Source: Flavobacterium sp. KJJ (lineage in GTDB: Bacteria; Bacteroidota; Bacteroidia; Flavobacteriales; Flavobacteriaceae). From it: a DNA stretch of 64,000 nt. Position numbers and translations under genes: made by a program. Location: NCBI RefSeq assembly GCF_000708595.2, contig NZ_JARP01000001.1, positions 434,001 to 498,000 of the forward strand, in the 5' to 3' direction. Each line of letters begins with the position of its first letter. Position 1 is the first letter of the stretch. Below are positions 46,792 to 56,783 of this stretch, piece after piece. A model generated the notes under the pieces. The model made no database searches and had not been told where the DNA came from. It worked only from the letters and a program-made list of their open reading frames with translations.

Positions 46792-47961
46792 ATGATAGAA
46801 AAATTAAATCATTTTCCAGTAAACTGGATTGATGGAATGAAGATCAACAAAAGTCATTTTTTGGCCATGCAGGACAATGTTTCTGAATTGGTAAATGATG
46901 CAATCGGAATTCATACTACCCCTATAAGTTATGGTTTGCTGGATTCGGGAAACCACAGTAAAGAATCGACCAAGATTACTTTAGGAATTGACAATCACAA
47001 ACTATTGCGCGTTCGCGTAGAAGAATGTCACGCCATTACACCAAATGGATCGAGAATCGAAATAAGTAAAAGCAATACCGATACATTAGATCTTCAGGTT
47101 CCATATCCAGAGGAAACTTACGAAATAAAAGACGGAGAACAGTTAGAATTACTCGCTTGTATTTCGGTTAATTTAAGAAAGAGAATTCCGTTTGGAGAGC
47201 CTGATCCAGATGAGGTTCCGCCGAGATATCCTTACACACAGCCAGAATATAAACTCCATTTAATTAAGTCAGAAGAGTTTCGTTCCGGAATAGGATACGG
47301 AGGTTTTTACCTGGCAATAGGAAAAGTCTTAGTGGGAGATACCACTGTACTTGATGAAAATTATATTCCGGCATCGGTAACTGTGGGCTGTAATCCAAAA
47401 TTGGCAGACATGCAGGCGCAAATTGCAAGATCGTTTGGTCAAATTGAGATTTATTCAGTTCAGATTTCGCAAAAAATCAATCGTTTTCAACAAACCGGAC
47501 TTTTAGCTCATGCAGTAATGCACCTTTCAGATAATACAAGCTATTTTTTAGGCAATTGTCTAACACAGTTTCGCTGGTTTTCACTGCACCAGCATCCGGC
47601 AGCAATGTTAAGTACAGTAGTTTCTTTTGCCAGAGTAATGAAGAATTTTATTGATTCTAAAGCCGGTGCGGGTAAAGAAGAACTTCTCAATTATTTTGCT
47701 GAATGGTGTGACTTATCTCAAGGTGATTTAGAAATACTATTTACAACCTTAATCAATACCAATTACGATCACGTTCACATAGATAAAACAGCAACACTCA
47801 CAATGAATTTCCTTTCAAAAATTGAAAAGCTGTTTGACACTTTAAGCAAACTGGATTACATCGGCAAGAAAAAAGAAAACATCGAATTATTTGTAGCCGA
47901 AACAGAGAAGAAAGATATCGTGCATAATCCTAAAAGACACGGTTTTTTTATCAAAGATTAA
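46792..47961 (+). CDS. tssK: T6SS baseplate subunit TssK
   Basis: 389 residues. Typical TssK N terminus (FPVNWIDGMKINKSHFLAMQDNV) and blocks such as YSVQISQKINRFQQTG. It links the baseplate to the membrane complex. Cytoplasmic, no signal. First gene of the tssK-tssO-tssB-tssC run. Confidence 0.9.
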   Translation: MIEKLNHFPVNWIDGMKINKSHFLAMQDNVSELVNDAIGIHTTPISYGLLDSGNHSKESTKITLGIDNHKLLRVRVEECHAITPNGSRIEISKSNTDTLDLQVPYPEETYEIKDGEQLELLACISVNLRKRIPFGEPDPDEVPPRYPYTQPEYKLHLIKSEEFRSGIGYGGFYLAIGKVLVGDTTVLDENYIPASVTVGCNPKLADMQAQIARSFGQIEIYSVQISQKINRFQQTGLLAHAVMHLSDNTSYFLGNCLTQFRWFSLHQHPAAMLSTVVSFARVMKNFIDSKAGAGKEELLNYFAEWCDLSQGDLEILFTTLINTNYDHVHIDKTATLTMNFLSKIEKLFDTLSKLDYIGKKKENIELFVAETEKKDIVHNPKRHGFFIKD

Positions 47962-47981
47962 TTATAAAAAGTAAATAAATT

Positions 47982-48494
47982 ATGGAAGTATTAAATAAAA
48001 AAGAACGTCAGAAAGCATTCTTGGCTTTCCTGGCAGCATTCATTGTCACTTTTATAGTAATGCTGGTTGCAGTATCCTTTAATTTTTATATGCCGATTGC
48101 AGAAAATAAAATGCTCAAGGCAGAGAATGAAATGATGAAAAGAGAATACGATTATCAAACTAATTTTTCAATTAAAATTGATAGTGTCAGGATGACAATA
48201 GACTCTATTAATTCACCAAAAGTAGATAATGATTTTCAACAGCGTCTGGCAAATGTTATGGTGGCCAATATCTATCAGAAAATTCCAAAAGATAGCACAG
48301 ACAATAAAAAATTATACAACAATATCATTTTGGCTTATAAAAACATTATTGACTATAAAAAACAAATTAGAAGTCTTACCCACAATTCGCATTTGATAGA
48401 CAGTTTAAACCAATCGGCTAAAACGTATAAAGAAGAATTAGAAAAAGTAAGCCGGGATCTGGATGTATGCCGTCAGATCTATCAAAATCAATAA
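47982..48494 (+). CDS. tssO: T6SS-iii membrane protein TssO
   Basis: 170 residues. Short charged N terminus, one transmembrane helix (~13-36, FLAAFIVTFIVMLVAVSF), and a periplasmic helical domain with coiled-coil-like heptads (MLKAENEMMKREYDYQ). This is the TssO layout, one of the T6SS-iii membrane components. It is 20 bp after tssK. Confidence 0.75.
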   Translation: MEVLNKKERQKAFLAFLAAFIVTFIVMLVAVSFNFYMPIAENKMLKAENEMMKREYDYQTNFSIKIDSVRMTIDSINSPKVDNDFQQRLANVMVANIYQKIPKDSTDNKKLYNNIILAYKNIIDYKKQIRSLTHNSHLIDSLNQSAKTYKEELEKVSRDLDVCRQIYQNQ

Positions 48495-48542
48495 TATATA
48501 CTCAATTTAAAAATAAAATAATAACCATTAAAATTTAAAATT

Positions 48543-48992
48543 ATGTTGTCAAACTATGGAATTGGAGGAAATGAAGTAAAACTGGATGCAGATGAAGCAA
48601 TCAGTGCAATACCTCAAAACAGAACACTTGTAGCTCAGAAATTAACGGTTGATGCCCCTATTAAGCTAGAATTGGTTGAGGGAATTACAAATATCGAAAA
48701 AGCGTTTGAGCATTTTAAACCAGAAGTAAAAGTAAATTTTGAAAACGCTGATGGAGCAACAAAAGTCGAAGCCTTAAAATTTAAAAATTTAGGAGACTTC
48801 GGCGTAAAAGGAATTACGGCACAAAGCAGTTTTCTATCTGATCTTGAAACAGAAAAAGACCAATATCAAAAAATTATTCGTCAATTAAAATCAAATAAAA
48901 TCCTGAAGGCAGCTTTAGAAGATGGCGAAGCAAAGAAAGCATTGCTGGAAAGTTTAGGAACATTAATTAACGAATTGAAAGAGAATAAATAA
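48543..48992 (+). CDS. tssB: T6SS sheath protein TssB
   Basis: 149 residues. Small sheath subunit, the partner of TssC. Visible: NYGIGGNEVKLDADEAISAIPQ, the FKPEVKVNFE strand and a helical C terminus (LETEKDQYQKIIRQLKSNK). Length is short compared with proteobacterial TssB, as in subtype iii. Followed 17 bp later by tssC. Confidence 0.92.
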   Translation: MLSNYGIGGNEVKLDADEAISAIPQNRTLVAQKLTVDAPIKLELVEGITNIEKAFEHFKPEVKVNFENADGATKVEALKFKNLGDFGVKGITAQSSFLSDLETEKDQYQKIIRQLKSNKILKAALEDGEAKKALLESLGTLINELKENK

Positions 48993-49009
48993 TACTAAAA
49001 TAAAAAGAT

Positions 49010-50377
49010 ATGTCAAACAAACAAGTACATCAAAATGATGCAGATACAGCAGTTTTAGAACGTAAAGTATCTGGTGTTTCTATTGAAAAAAATGTAGAAA
49101 AATTGGCTAAATATGGAGGATTTGATTTGCTGGAAATGTCTATTGAAGGCATTCAGAATCTTAATCCGGAAAGAAAAGCAAGAAGAAAAATATTTCTTGG
49201 TGAAGTAAACAAAACCAAAGAAAGAGAAACGCTAAAAAAGACTTTAGAACTATGGTCTTCGATTTTAAGCAACAATGAAGCTTTGACAGATATGGTTGCG
49301 CAATGCGAAGATAAATGCAAAGAGTCTGAAGTATTATTAAAAAAGAACCTTGCAAAAGCTGTTCAAGACACCAGAGAAATTGAAGCGGCTTACAGAACCG
49401 TTGCATTGTTTTTCAAAAACACAGAAACAGATAAAGTTAAAAATGTTACCATCGTAAATGCAGATATTGAGCAGTTAAAAGACCTTGATAATACTCGTTT
49501 TATTGATGCAATTCATTCTGAATTAGTTGATAATTACGACCGTTTGGATCTTAAAAATAACTACGGAATTTTAGTTATTCCAGGATATTTGGGTTCCAAT
49601 AAAGTGATTGAGAAATGGGCAAAAATCGCACACGAAAATAAAGTAATGCTGGTTACAGATTTTGAACACCTTGATGAACCGGATGATGTTATGGAAATGT
49701 TCGACGCTGCCTCATTAACAGGAGGAGATGTTTATCGTTCCAACGTAATTATGACTTGCAACTGGCTGGTTGGGCGCGGCAGATTTGATCAAATTGGTGA
49801 AAACGAAGATTTACATATCGCACCTTCGGCAGCACTAGCAGGAAAAATCTATAAAACTTTGATGTCTCAGGTTACTGCAGGTAAAAAATTTGGTGGAATC
49901 AACGAAGTTGACGGCGTAAAATTTGACCTTAAGAAAAGTGAGATTGCTAATCTGGAAAACCTTGGTTTAGTGCCAATGGTAAACGAATACGGAAAAGTAA
50001 TGGCTTTCTCTGCAAAAACATTATTTAGCGGCGATAACCTTGGTCTTCAAACCTATTCTGTTGTTCGTGTTTTTGATTATGTAACAAAAGTATTAATGGA
50101 TTTCCTTAATCGTCGTGCGTTCGAAAACTTTACAGCAAAAACGCGTAAAGAAATCATGAACCAAATTGTTGCTTTCCTTGACGGAATTACTGGACCGGAT
50201 AAACTTATCGAGAATTTTGAAATTAGAAGATTTGAGCAGGATCCTATTCAAAAAGATCGAATTTACATGGATATTCACATGAAACCTTATTTTCCAGCTA
50301 AAAACTTCCTTATAAAAATGGACGGACATAAAGGAGATGACGGAACAGAATGGGATACAGATTACGAACAAAAATAA
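49010..50377 (+). CDS. tssC: T6SS sheath protein TssC
   Basis: 455 residues. Large sheath subunit forming the contractile tube with TssB. Signature segments: GGFDLLEMSIEGIQNLNPERKARRKIF, FIDAIHSELVDNYDRLDLKNNYG and a conserved C-terminal RFEQDPIQKDRIYMDIHMKPYFPAKNF. A strong terminator follows at 50393, which ends this part of the operon. Confidence 0.93.
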   Translation: MSNKQVHQNDADTAVLERKVSGVSIEKNVEKLAKYGGFDLLEMSIEGIQNLNPERKARRKIFLGEVNKTKERETLKKTLELWSSILSNNEALTDMVAQCEDKCKESEVLLKKNLAKAVQDTREIEAAYRTVALFFKNTETDKVKNVTIVNADIEQLKDLDNTRFIDAIHSELVDNYDRLDLKNNYGILVIPGYLGSNKVIEKWAKIAHENKVMLVTDFEHLDEPDDVMEMFDAASLTGGDVYRSNVIMTCNWLVGRGRFDQIGENEDLHIAPSAALAGKIYKTLMSQVTAGKKFGGINEVDGVKFDLKKSEIANLENLGLVPMVNEYGKVMAFSAKTLFSGDNLGLQTYSVVRVFDYVTKVLMDFLNRRAFENFTAKTRKEIMNQIVAFLDGITGPDKLIENFEIRRFEQDPIQKDRIYMDIHMKPYFPAKNFLIKMDGHKGDDGTEWDTDYEQK

Positions 50378-50392
50378 TCTTTAAATTATTAT

Positions 50393-50424
50393 AAAAGGAA
50401 ACACATTTTTTGTGTTTCCTTTTT
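50393..50424 (+). terminator. Terminator after tssC
   Basis: A perfect 13-bp stem (AAAAGGAAACACA / TGTGTTTCCTTTT) with a 5-nt T-rich loop followed by Ts. Confidence 0.88.
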
Positions 50425-50472
50425 AAACAAAACATTGATCTTTTGAATGATCAAACCAAATAATTCAAATTC

Positions 50473-50991
50473 ATGAAAGCACTTAAAATTTTATTTTTTG
50501 TCATCTTATTTTCTAATTCAATTTCGGCACAAGAAATAAATCCAATTGATACTTTAAACTGTCCTGTTTCGCAAAATGAATTATTGCTTGATAAAAAGAA
50601 TTTTGCAAGTGCACCGCCAATCCTACTCCGCGTATTTAATGAAGAATATGAATATGCCGTTTTACAGCTTGGAAAGCGAAAACGAAAAATATACTTATAC
50701 TTCAAAATTTTTACAGATAATGTATGCGTAAAACAAAAACAGCCTTTGGAGCTTTATTTTAAATCGGGAGAATTATATATATTAAAAAATTCATTTGCAG
50801 TTAATTGTGACGGAACGGCAGCCTTACAATTAAGAAGAAAGGATATAAAAAAATTAATGGCTAATAATATCAACTCGATAAAATTTTTCACACTAAAAAG
50901 AGACTATGAATTTAGTCCAAATGGAGCAGATAATCAGAATTTAAAAGAATATTTAAACTGTTTGAAGCTGTATAAAATTAAAAGGCGCTAA
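50473..50991 (+). CDS. Secreted protein of unknown function in the T6SS core
   Basis: 172 residues with a signal peptide ending near ISAQ. The mature protein is beta-rich and lysine-rich, with conserved-looking cysteines (DTLNCPVS, NVCVKQ, VNCDGTA, LNCLKLY), which may form disulfides. No lipobox. It could be a periplasmic T6SS-iii component such as TssQ-like or an accessory protein; I do not recognise it. It follows the tssC terminator and precedes another unknown gene. Confidence 0.6.
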   Translation: MKALKILFFVILFSNSISAQEINPIDTLNCPVSQNELLLDKKNFASAPPILLRVFNEEYEYAVLQLGKRKRKIYLYFKIFTDNVCVKQKQPLELYFKSGELYILKNSFAVNCDGTAALQLRRKDIKKLMANNINSIKFFTLKRDYEFSPNGADNQNLKEYLNCLKLYKIKRR

Positions 50992-51050
50992 CATTTTATA
51001 AGTGTATTTAAATTGATATTGAATTTTGTAATTATAAATTTTGAACAAAC

Positions 51051-51764
51051 ATGGCTATACCAGAATTAAATCTTTCATTAAGTCTTACCGATAACAACGG
51101 GTCTGTTTTTTATGCCGGAAGTGGAGAAGGAGAGGTTATCGTGAGAACAGATTCGGCTTTAAAAAAGCATACAATTGATATTGTAATTTCTGAAAAACAA
51201 ATTGGAACGGTCAATTTGAAAACAAATTTAGGTTCTGCTTCAATTCCCTCTGAAATTGAAGTGCCAACTTACCAAATGATAGTTACAGATAGTAAAACAA
51301 ATGAAAAAGAAACGTATTTGGTAACGCGCGATATTTACTTCTTTAAGGAACAATCATCAAAAAAAGGACTATGGAGTTTTTTGGGACTAAATTTTTTAGC
51401 AGCTAAAAATTTTATTTTCGACAGCATTTCATTCGAACCATTAACAGAAGCTATAGAAAGTTTTGACATTTCTAAATACAGGAAATTAAATCACGATGAA
51501 TTAACCTATACTTTTCAAAAAGGCGAACAGCAAATTCAAATTTATGCAGGTGACATTAACAATCTTGAAATTAAAGATGGAACAAGTTACTTTTTAATTG
51601 TGGACGAAAAAAAAGGCCAGCGTTTTATTGGTGATATTTTGTACCGAGAGAAATTTTTAAAACTTACTCCAAAAGTCAACCTTCATATCGTAAAAAGAAA
51701 AATGGTTACCAAGGCCATTGAAACAAACAAGCAAGGTCAGACACAAAAACTAATTTACATTTAA
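51051..51764 (+). CDS. Unknown T6SS-iii-associated protein
   Basis: 237 residues, no signal peptide. The N-terminal half is beta-rich (LNLSLSLTDNNGSVFYAG, then a GGTV/SEIEVPTYQ segment); the C terminus is basic. It lies 5 bp before tssE, so it is almost certainly part of the structural operon and cytoplasmic. I cannot assign it to a named Tss family. Confidence 0.6.
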   Translation: MAIPELNLSLSLTDNNGSVFYAGSGEGEVIVRTDSALKKHTIDIVISEKQIGTVNLKTNLGSASIPSEIEVPTYQMIVTDSKTNEKETYLVTRDIYFFKEQSSKKGLWSFLGLNFLAAKNFIFDSISFEPLTEAIESFDISKYRKLNHDELTYTFQKGEQQIQIYAGDINNLEIKDGTSYFLIVDEKKGQRFIGDILYREKFLKLTPKVNLHIVKRKMVTKAIETNKQGQTQKLIYI

Positions 51765-51769
51765 CTTGC

Positions 51770-52201
51770 ATGAAAGGAGCTTTTTATAAACTGCCAATAG
51801 ATTTTAATGCGATAATTCAGAAGAAAGAACTCGAAAAAACTTCAATTGAACATTCTATTGCACAACAGGTAATTTTACTGGCCACAACTACTTTTGGCGA
51901 ATGCAAATTCGACGAAACCTTTGGATCAAAAATCTGGGAAATTGATTTTGATTTACTGATGAACGAAAACACCTTAAAAGAAACTATTTCAAAAACAATG
52001 AAACAGTCACTGCTTTTACATGAAAACAGAATTAAGGTAAACGAATTAAAAGTCGAATTATCAGAAACCCAATATTTCTTTGATAATGTGAGCAGATCTA
52101 AAAAAAGAGTAGACATCATTATTACAGCTACTATAAAAAGCACCAATAGAACCTTTGATTTTAGGGGATATTTCTTCGTAGGACCTTTATCTTATAAATA
52201 G
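51770..52201 (+). CDS. tssE: T6SS baseplate protein TssE (gp25-like)
   Basis: 143 residues. GPW/gp25 lysozyme-like baseplate fold: SIAQQVILLATTTFGECKFDETFGSKIWEIDFDLL, then MKQSLLLHENRIKVNELKVELS. Small, cytoplasmic, in the usual TssE place before hcp. It connects sheath and baseplate. Confidence 0.87.
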   Translation: MKGAFYKLPIDFNAIIQKKELEKTSIEHSIAQQVILLATTTFGECKFDETFGSKIWEIDFDLLMNENTLKETISKTMKQSLLLHENRIKVNELKVELSETQYFFDNVSRSKKRVDIIITATIKSTNRTFDFRGYFFVGPLSYK

Positions 52202-52347
52202 TTTTTTCTTAATAATCTTTGATATGATACCTATATAACTGATTTGTAATAATTGTAAGTTTTATTTTATAAAATGTATCTAATTGTAAGAAAATAATTA
52301 TATATTTACAGTATGATTAAATAAATTAATAACTAAAATTTTTCATT

Positions 52348-52734
52348 ATGTCGTTTTTAACATCATTGACAGTTGCGGGTAAAGATTACAAAGTACTTAA
52401 CGTAAGCTACGATTTAGCTCAGGAAACAGATGCTTCTGGGCGTCCGTCTACAGTAACACGTGGAGGAAGAATCATGATTGAAGTGGAATCAACTGGAAGT
52501 ACAGAATTATTTGAATGGATGACTAATAATTTCGAAAGAAAAGACGGGTCGGTAAAATTCATTAAACGTGATTCTAATGCTACATTAAAAGAGTTGAAAT
52601 TTACTGAAGCTTACATGGTTAAGTACAAAGAAAACTTTGATCATAACAGTGACAACCCGTTAACGGAAACTTTTATGATTTCTGCTCGTAAAATTTCGAT
52701 GGGTGGAGGTGAGTTTGATAATGCCTGGGTATAA
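52348..52734 (+). CDS. tssD: T6SS tube protein TssD (Hcp), copy 1
   Basis: 128 residues, Bacteroidota-type Hcp (MSFLTSLTVAGKDYKVLNVSYDLAQETDASGRPSTVTRGGRI). It forms the inner tube and is the main secreted component. The gene has its own leader of 146 bp (with a TATATTTA box near 52301 that is one base off consensus) and its own terminator, which suggests a separate abundant transcript. Confidence 0.93.
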   Translation: MSFLTSLTVAGKDYKVLNVSYDLAQETDASGRPSTVTRGGRIMIEVESTGSTELFEWMTNNFERKDGSVKFIKRDSNATLKELKFTEAYMVKYKENFDHNSDNPLTETFMISARKISMGGGEFDNAWV

Positions 52735-52775
52735 TATTTAGGACTTTATCAAACTTGATTAAGCTTGAAAACTAT

Positions 52776-52810
52776 TAAAGGAAGTCCAGTAACTAGGGCT
52801 TCCTTTTTTA
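52776..52810 (+). terminator. Terminator after first tssD
   Basis: AAAGGAAGTCC / GGGCTTCCTTT stem with one G-T pair and a short loop, then a T tract. Confidence 0.85.
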
Positions 52811-52871
52811 TTAAAATGATGTTCTAAAACATCTTTAACCAAACGCTTTTAACAATCAAAAATATATAGAC

Positions 52872-53267
52872 ATGAGTTTTTTATCAAAATTACATATAGA
52901 CGGAGAAGAATACAATGTACTGGAGTTCAATATTCATTTTAAACAAGAATTGGACACCGCAAGCAAGCCAACAGGAAATCCTAAAGGAGGTATCATTAAT
53001 ATGACGATTGAGGCAACACATAACAGCCTTTTTTTGTCGTGGATGCTGAATAGTGATTTAACAAAAGACGGAAAAATCATTTTTTACAGAAGAGATGCAT
53101 TGAGCAAAATGAAAGAACTGACTTTTATAAAAGCATTCTGCATTAATTACCACGAACAATTTACCAGCACTACAGAGATTCCAATGAAAATTACAATGGA
53201 ATTAGCAGCAAAAGAATTGACTTTTGGAGATGCTAAATTTTTAAACACTTGGATCGAATTAGATTAA
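52872..53267 (+). CDS. tssD: T6SS tube protein TssD (Hcp), copy 2
   Basis: 131 residues, same fold as copy 1 but clearly diverged (MSFLSKLHIDGEEYNVLEFNIHFKQELDTASKPTGNPKGG). It is 22 bp before vgrG and so probably co-transcribed with it and the effector, in contrast to copy 1, which has its own terminator. It may be a specialised tube cap or carrier. Confidence 0.9.
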   Translation: MSFLSKLHIDGEEYNVLEFNIHFKQELDTASKPTGNPKGGIINMTIEATHNSLFLSWMLNSDLTKDGKIIFYRRDALSKMKELTFIKAFCINYHEQFTSTTEIPMKITMELAAKELTFGDAKFLNTWIELD

Positions 53268-53289
53268 AAATCTTTAAATCACATACGCT

Positions 53290-55092
53290 ATGTCAAAGTT
53301 CTCCGAACAAGTTCATATATCAATAAGCTCATTTGAAAAAAATGTTATTTACTACGATTTAGAGCTGTCACAAAAAATGGCGGATCACCATTATTTCTCA
53401 TTTGTATGGCAATACACAGGAAAAGCTGTAATTGATCCCGAAGATCAAGCCAAGGCAATCAGTAAATATGTTGGCAGTGATGTAATTTTCACATTCAAAG
53501 TAAATGATGTCAGGCTGATGTCTAAAGGAATTATCTCCGGAATAAAATCTATTGATTTAAATGGAAGTCCTGCTGGTCTGCATGTTTCTGGTGTGAGCCA
53601 TACCATTGCGCTCGATGATATGAAAAAATCCAGAATCTTTCTCAACAAAAATCTACAGCAAATTGCGCTGGAAATTTTTGCCGAAGAAAGTTCAGGTGAG
53701 TTTTATCAAAGAGAAGCAATTACTCCCGCTTATACTAAACCTTTTATATATAAACCACAATACAATGAAACCAGTTTTGATTTTGTAAAAAGACTTGCAA
53801 CACGTCATGGAGAATGGTTTTATTTTGACGGAATGCGCATGCAGTTCGGGCAGACCAAAACAAGTAAAGTAAAACTTATTAACGGATCGTCGCTTCATAA
53901 ATTTACTATAGAAGCAAATCTTGTATCGCACAAAACTTCATTTGGAGGTTACGATTATAGTTCGGCAGCTAATATTCGAAATGCTGCAGATAAAACAGCT
54001 GGAGGAAGCAGAGACAGATTTGCCGTTTCAATGGGATTCAACCAAGGATCTATTGCCCGTAAAGATTTAAGTGTGGGTACTTATACCAATAATGCTCAAA
54101 ATAAGGAAGAAATTGATGAAATGATCAAACTTCAAACAGCAGGAAAAGATGCAAACAGTGTTTTCTACAGTGGGGTTTCTTATCTGCCAATTGGGGTGGG
54201 GCAAGTTTTTAGTATTCAGAATAAAACGGTAGAACACGAGTTGATAGCCGTAGAAGTTATGCACCATTCTGAAGTAAATGGAAATTACAGCTGTGACTTT
54301 AGGGCGATTCCTGCAGATGTTGAGGCGCCTCATTATACAGACGTGACTGCGTTCGCAGTTGCCGACAGCCAGTCTGCTAAAGTGATTGATAATAATGACC
54401 CAGAACAATTAGGACGTATTAAAGTACAATATTACTGGAACGGCTGGGGGAATGAAAGCGACTGGATACGCGTCGTGCAGTCGTACGCAGGCTCGGACAA
54501 AGGAAATTATTTCAGACCAGAAATAGGAGAGGAAGTTCGCGTTGGTTTTGAAGGAGGAAATGCCGAATGTCCTTACGTTTCTGGAAGCTACTACAACGGA
54601 AAAGAAAAACCAGAATTTTTTGATTCTGAGAATATGATTAAAGGCTGGAAGCTCCGATTTGGAATGTTATTCAAGTTTGTAGAAAAAGTAGGAATCTGGC
54701 TTTCTGACCCAAGCGGGAATGAACTGCATTTGGATGAGGAAGGGAAGAATATCACTATTACTACCCCAGAAACATTGACTCTAAATTGTAAAAACTTAAT
54801 TATCAATGCTTCTGAAAGTATTACGACTACGGCGGGGGTGAATATTTTTGAAAGTGCAGGAGTTGATAAATCCACAATGACAGGGATGATGCATACATTA
54901 AATGTTGGGGGTGATAGCATTACAAATGTTACAGGGGAGTTGCATGAGATCGTAGAAGGAAACCGAAATTCTACATCAAAAAAATCGATTGCTGTTCATG
55001 ATGATTTTCAAATGAATGTTGCTAAAGATAAAAAAATACATTCAAAGGGAGATTTACATGTAAATAGTGGAGAAAATACTAACATGAATTAA
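53290..55092 (+). CDS. tssI: T6SS spike protein VgrG (TssI)
   Basis: 600 residues. N-terminal gp27-like region (SISSFEKNVIYYDLELSQKMADHHYFSF), gp5 OB-fold near residue 370 (NDPEQLGRIKVQYYWNG) and a C-terminal beta-helix of repeating T-x-x-N-type rungs ending at 55092. No fused effector domain. It precedes the lipase-like effector by 2 bp. Confidence 0.95.
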   Translation: MSKFSEQVHISISSFEKNVIYYDLELSQKMADHHYFSFVWQYTGKAVIDPEDQAKAISKYVGSDVIFTFKVNDVRLMSKGIISGIKSIDLNGSPAGLHVSGVSHTIALDDMKKSRIFLNKNLQQIALEIFAEESSGEFYQREAITPAYTKPFIYKPQYNETSFDFVKRLATRHGEWFYFDGMRMQFGQTKTSKVKLINGSSLHKFTIEANLVSHKTSFGGYDYSSAANIRNAADKTAGGSRDRFAVSMGFNQGSIARKDLSVGTYTNNAQNKEEIDEMIKLQTAGKDANSVFYSGVSYLPIGVGQVFSIQNKTVEHELIAVEVMHHSEVNGNYSCDFRAIPADVEAPHYTDVTAFAVADSQSAKVIDNNDPEQLGRIKVQYYWNGWGNESDWIRVVQSYAGSDKGNYFRPEIGEEVRVGFEGGNAECPYVSGSYYNGKEKPEFFDSENMIKGWKLRFGMLFKFVEKVGIWLSDPSGNELHLDEEGKNITITTPETLTLNCKNLIINASESITTTAGVNIFESAGVDKSTMTGMMHTLNVGGDSITNVTGELHEIVEGNRNSTSKKSIAVHDDFQMNVAKDKKIHSKGDLHVNSGENTNMN

Positions 55093-55094
55093 TT

Positions 55095-56780
55095 ATGACA
55101 ATTTATAGAAGTTCTAAAGGAAATTTTGAGCAACATGAAGAAGTTGAAATTTTCACTAAAAAATATACTTCAAATGTTGGAGGCAGGGCATCAATTACAG
55201 CTAGTGGTCAGACGTATTTTGGACAACCTGATGCTCCGCCGCCACCTGTAAATAAAAACATTGTGGATATTATTATGTTTGTTCCAGGGACTACTGATCC
55301 TATAAACATTAATGGAGAGAAACATCAAGCCAATAAAAATTACTGGCGTGATAGCCAGAATAATTTTTGGGCAAAAGTAAAAGAATTAAAGTTCCAGTAT
55401 CATAATTTACATATTGAAGATGAATTTTTAAGTTGGTCTGGAGATAATAATACAGAAGAACGAAATCTAGCTGCAGATCGCGTATTAGATTTATTTATAA
55501 GGGATTATCCTAAATTTAAGAATCAAGAAACACACTTACATTTAATAGGTCACTCACACGGCGGTAATGTAATCAATCAATTCACGGAGCTAATTTCAAG
55601 TGATAAACGATTTCCTAAGTTATGGAAAATAAAAAGTATTACTTATTTGTCAACACCCTTTTTTCACAAAAAGCATCAATTAAATCATGTCAAATTACAT
55701 AAGGATTGTAAAATTATCAATGTTCATAATGAGTATGATTTGACACAAAGACTTGTAGCAGATTTTAGTTTAGTTAATTTAGAAATATTTCTTAGAAACT
55801 TTCAAATAGAGAAGTTTCAAAAAGGTATGAATACTTTAAAATCTGTAAATACTTCTGCATTTGATGTTTTGTATAGTACATATATTGAAGATGATATAGA
55901 AGGTCCTTCATTATGGAGTGAAACTGCAAAAGGGTTAGCTGGCATTAATCAATTAACTGAAGAATTTATTAATTACATAAAAAGTATTGACCTAAATAAA
56001 CCTTCGCTGGACAAGGATAGGGATCAGTTTGTCACTATTCTTAAATCATTCTTGCACTGGACATATATGACCTATACTACTTTTACTAAAAATAGCATAA
56101 AAAGAAAAGGAGGTTACGGACGTTCAGAATTTATTGAAGATCTAGATTTACCTTCGGCAATAGCAAACCTTAATACTTTGTTTAATATTAAGACAGGGGT
56201 AAAAGATAGTTATATTTTGCATTTGTTAGCACAACTATTTGCAGAAAATTCTGGTGTAACAGATAGTATTGAAATTAATTCATGGACTCCAAAAACTCAG
56301 ACAAAAGGGCTAAGTATTTTGGATTTAAATATTACCAAATATGATTTGTATAATTCTCGTGGCAAAAAAGCGATATGTGACGGCTTCATAAATTTAACAT
56401 CAAAAGCATTACAAAACAATAATTTAGAAGAAGTGTTGATGAGATTATTTAGCCAATTTGTTAAACCTGAAATAATGACTTATGTAGTTTTTGCGTTCCA
56501 TCTTGCTGAAATTTACTTTAAAGGAAAGACAGACGCACAGATCAAAATTTTGAGAAAAAATATAGAAAGATATTCTACTCTTGTTAAACAATATCACGCA
56601 GGTTTAGTTACTAAAAAAGATGAAACAGAAATTATTGATATGATGAAAAGACCTGGAACAATACCATATTTAGCGATGACATCACATGGCTTGAGTCACA
56701 CTCAGTTCTGGCCAGAGGTTGAAGATGGTTTGAGAAATGCTTTTAGTTCAGGAAAAAACCACGGATATAAAAAGAGATAA
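55095..56780 (+). CDS. Lipase-like T6SS effector
   Basis: 561 residues, encoded directly after vgrG. An N-terminal 50-residue segment (GRASITASGQTYFGQPDAPPPPV) may contact the spike. The alpha/beta-hydrolase core has VPGTTDP (oxyanion), GHSHGG (Ser154) and a late His region (SHGLSHTQFW near residue 533, possible catalytic His). It probably acts on phospholipids of target membranes, but this is inferred. The 3' end is duplicated downstream. AT-rich compared with the Tss genes. Confidence 0.82.
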   Translation: MTIYRSSKGNFEQHEEVEIFTKKYTSNVGGRASITASGQTYFGQPDAPPPPVNKNIVDIIMFVPGTTDPININGEKHQANKNYWRDSQNNFWAKVKELKFQYHNLHIEDEFLSWSGDNNTEERNLAADRVLDLFIRDYPKFKNQETHLHLIGHSHGGNVINQFTELISSDKRFPKLWKIKSITYLSTPFFHKKHQLNHVKLHKDCKIINVHNEYDLTQRLVADFSLVNLEIFLRNFQIEKFQKGMNTLKSVNTSAFDVLYSTYIEDDIEGPSLWSETAKGLAGINQLTEEFINYIKSIDLNKPSLDKDRDQFVTILKSFLHWTYMTYTTFTKNSIKRKGGYGRSEFIEDLDLPSAIANLNTLFNIKTGVKDSYILHLLAQLFAENSGVTDSIEINSWTPKTQTKGLSILDLNITKYDLYNSRGKKAICDGFINLTSKALQNNNLEEVLMRLFSQFVKPEIMTYVVFAFHLAEIYFKGKTDAQIKILRKNIERYSTLVKQYHAGLVTKKDETEIIDMMKRPGTIPYLAMTSHGLSHTQFWPEVEDGLRNAFSSGKNHGYKKR

Positions 56781-56783
56781 ATT

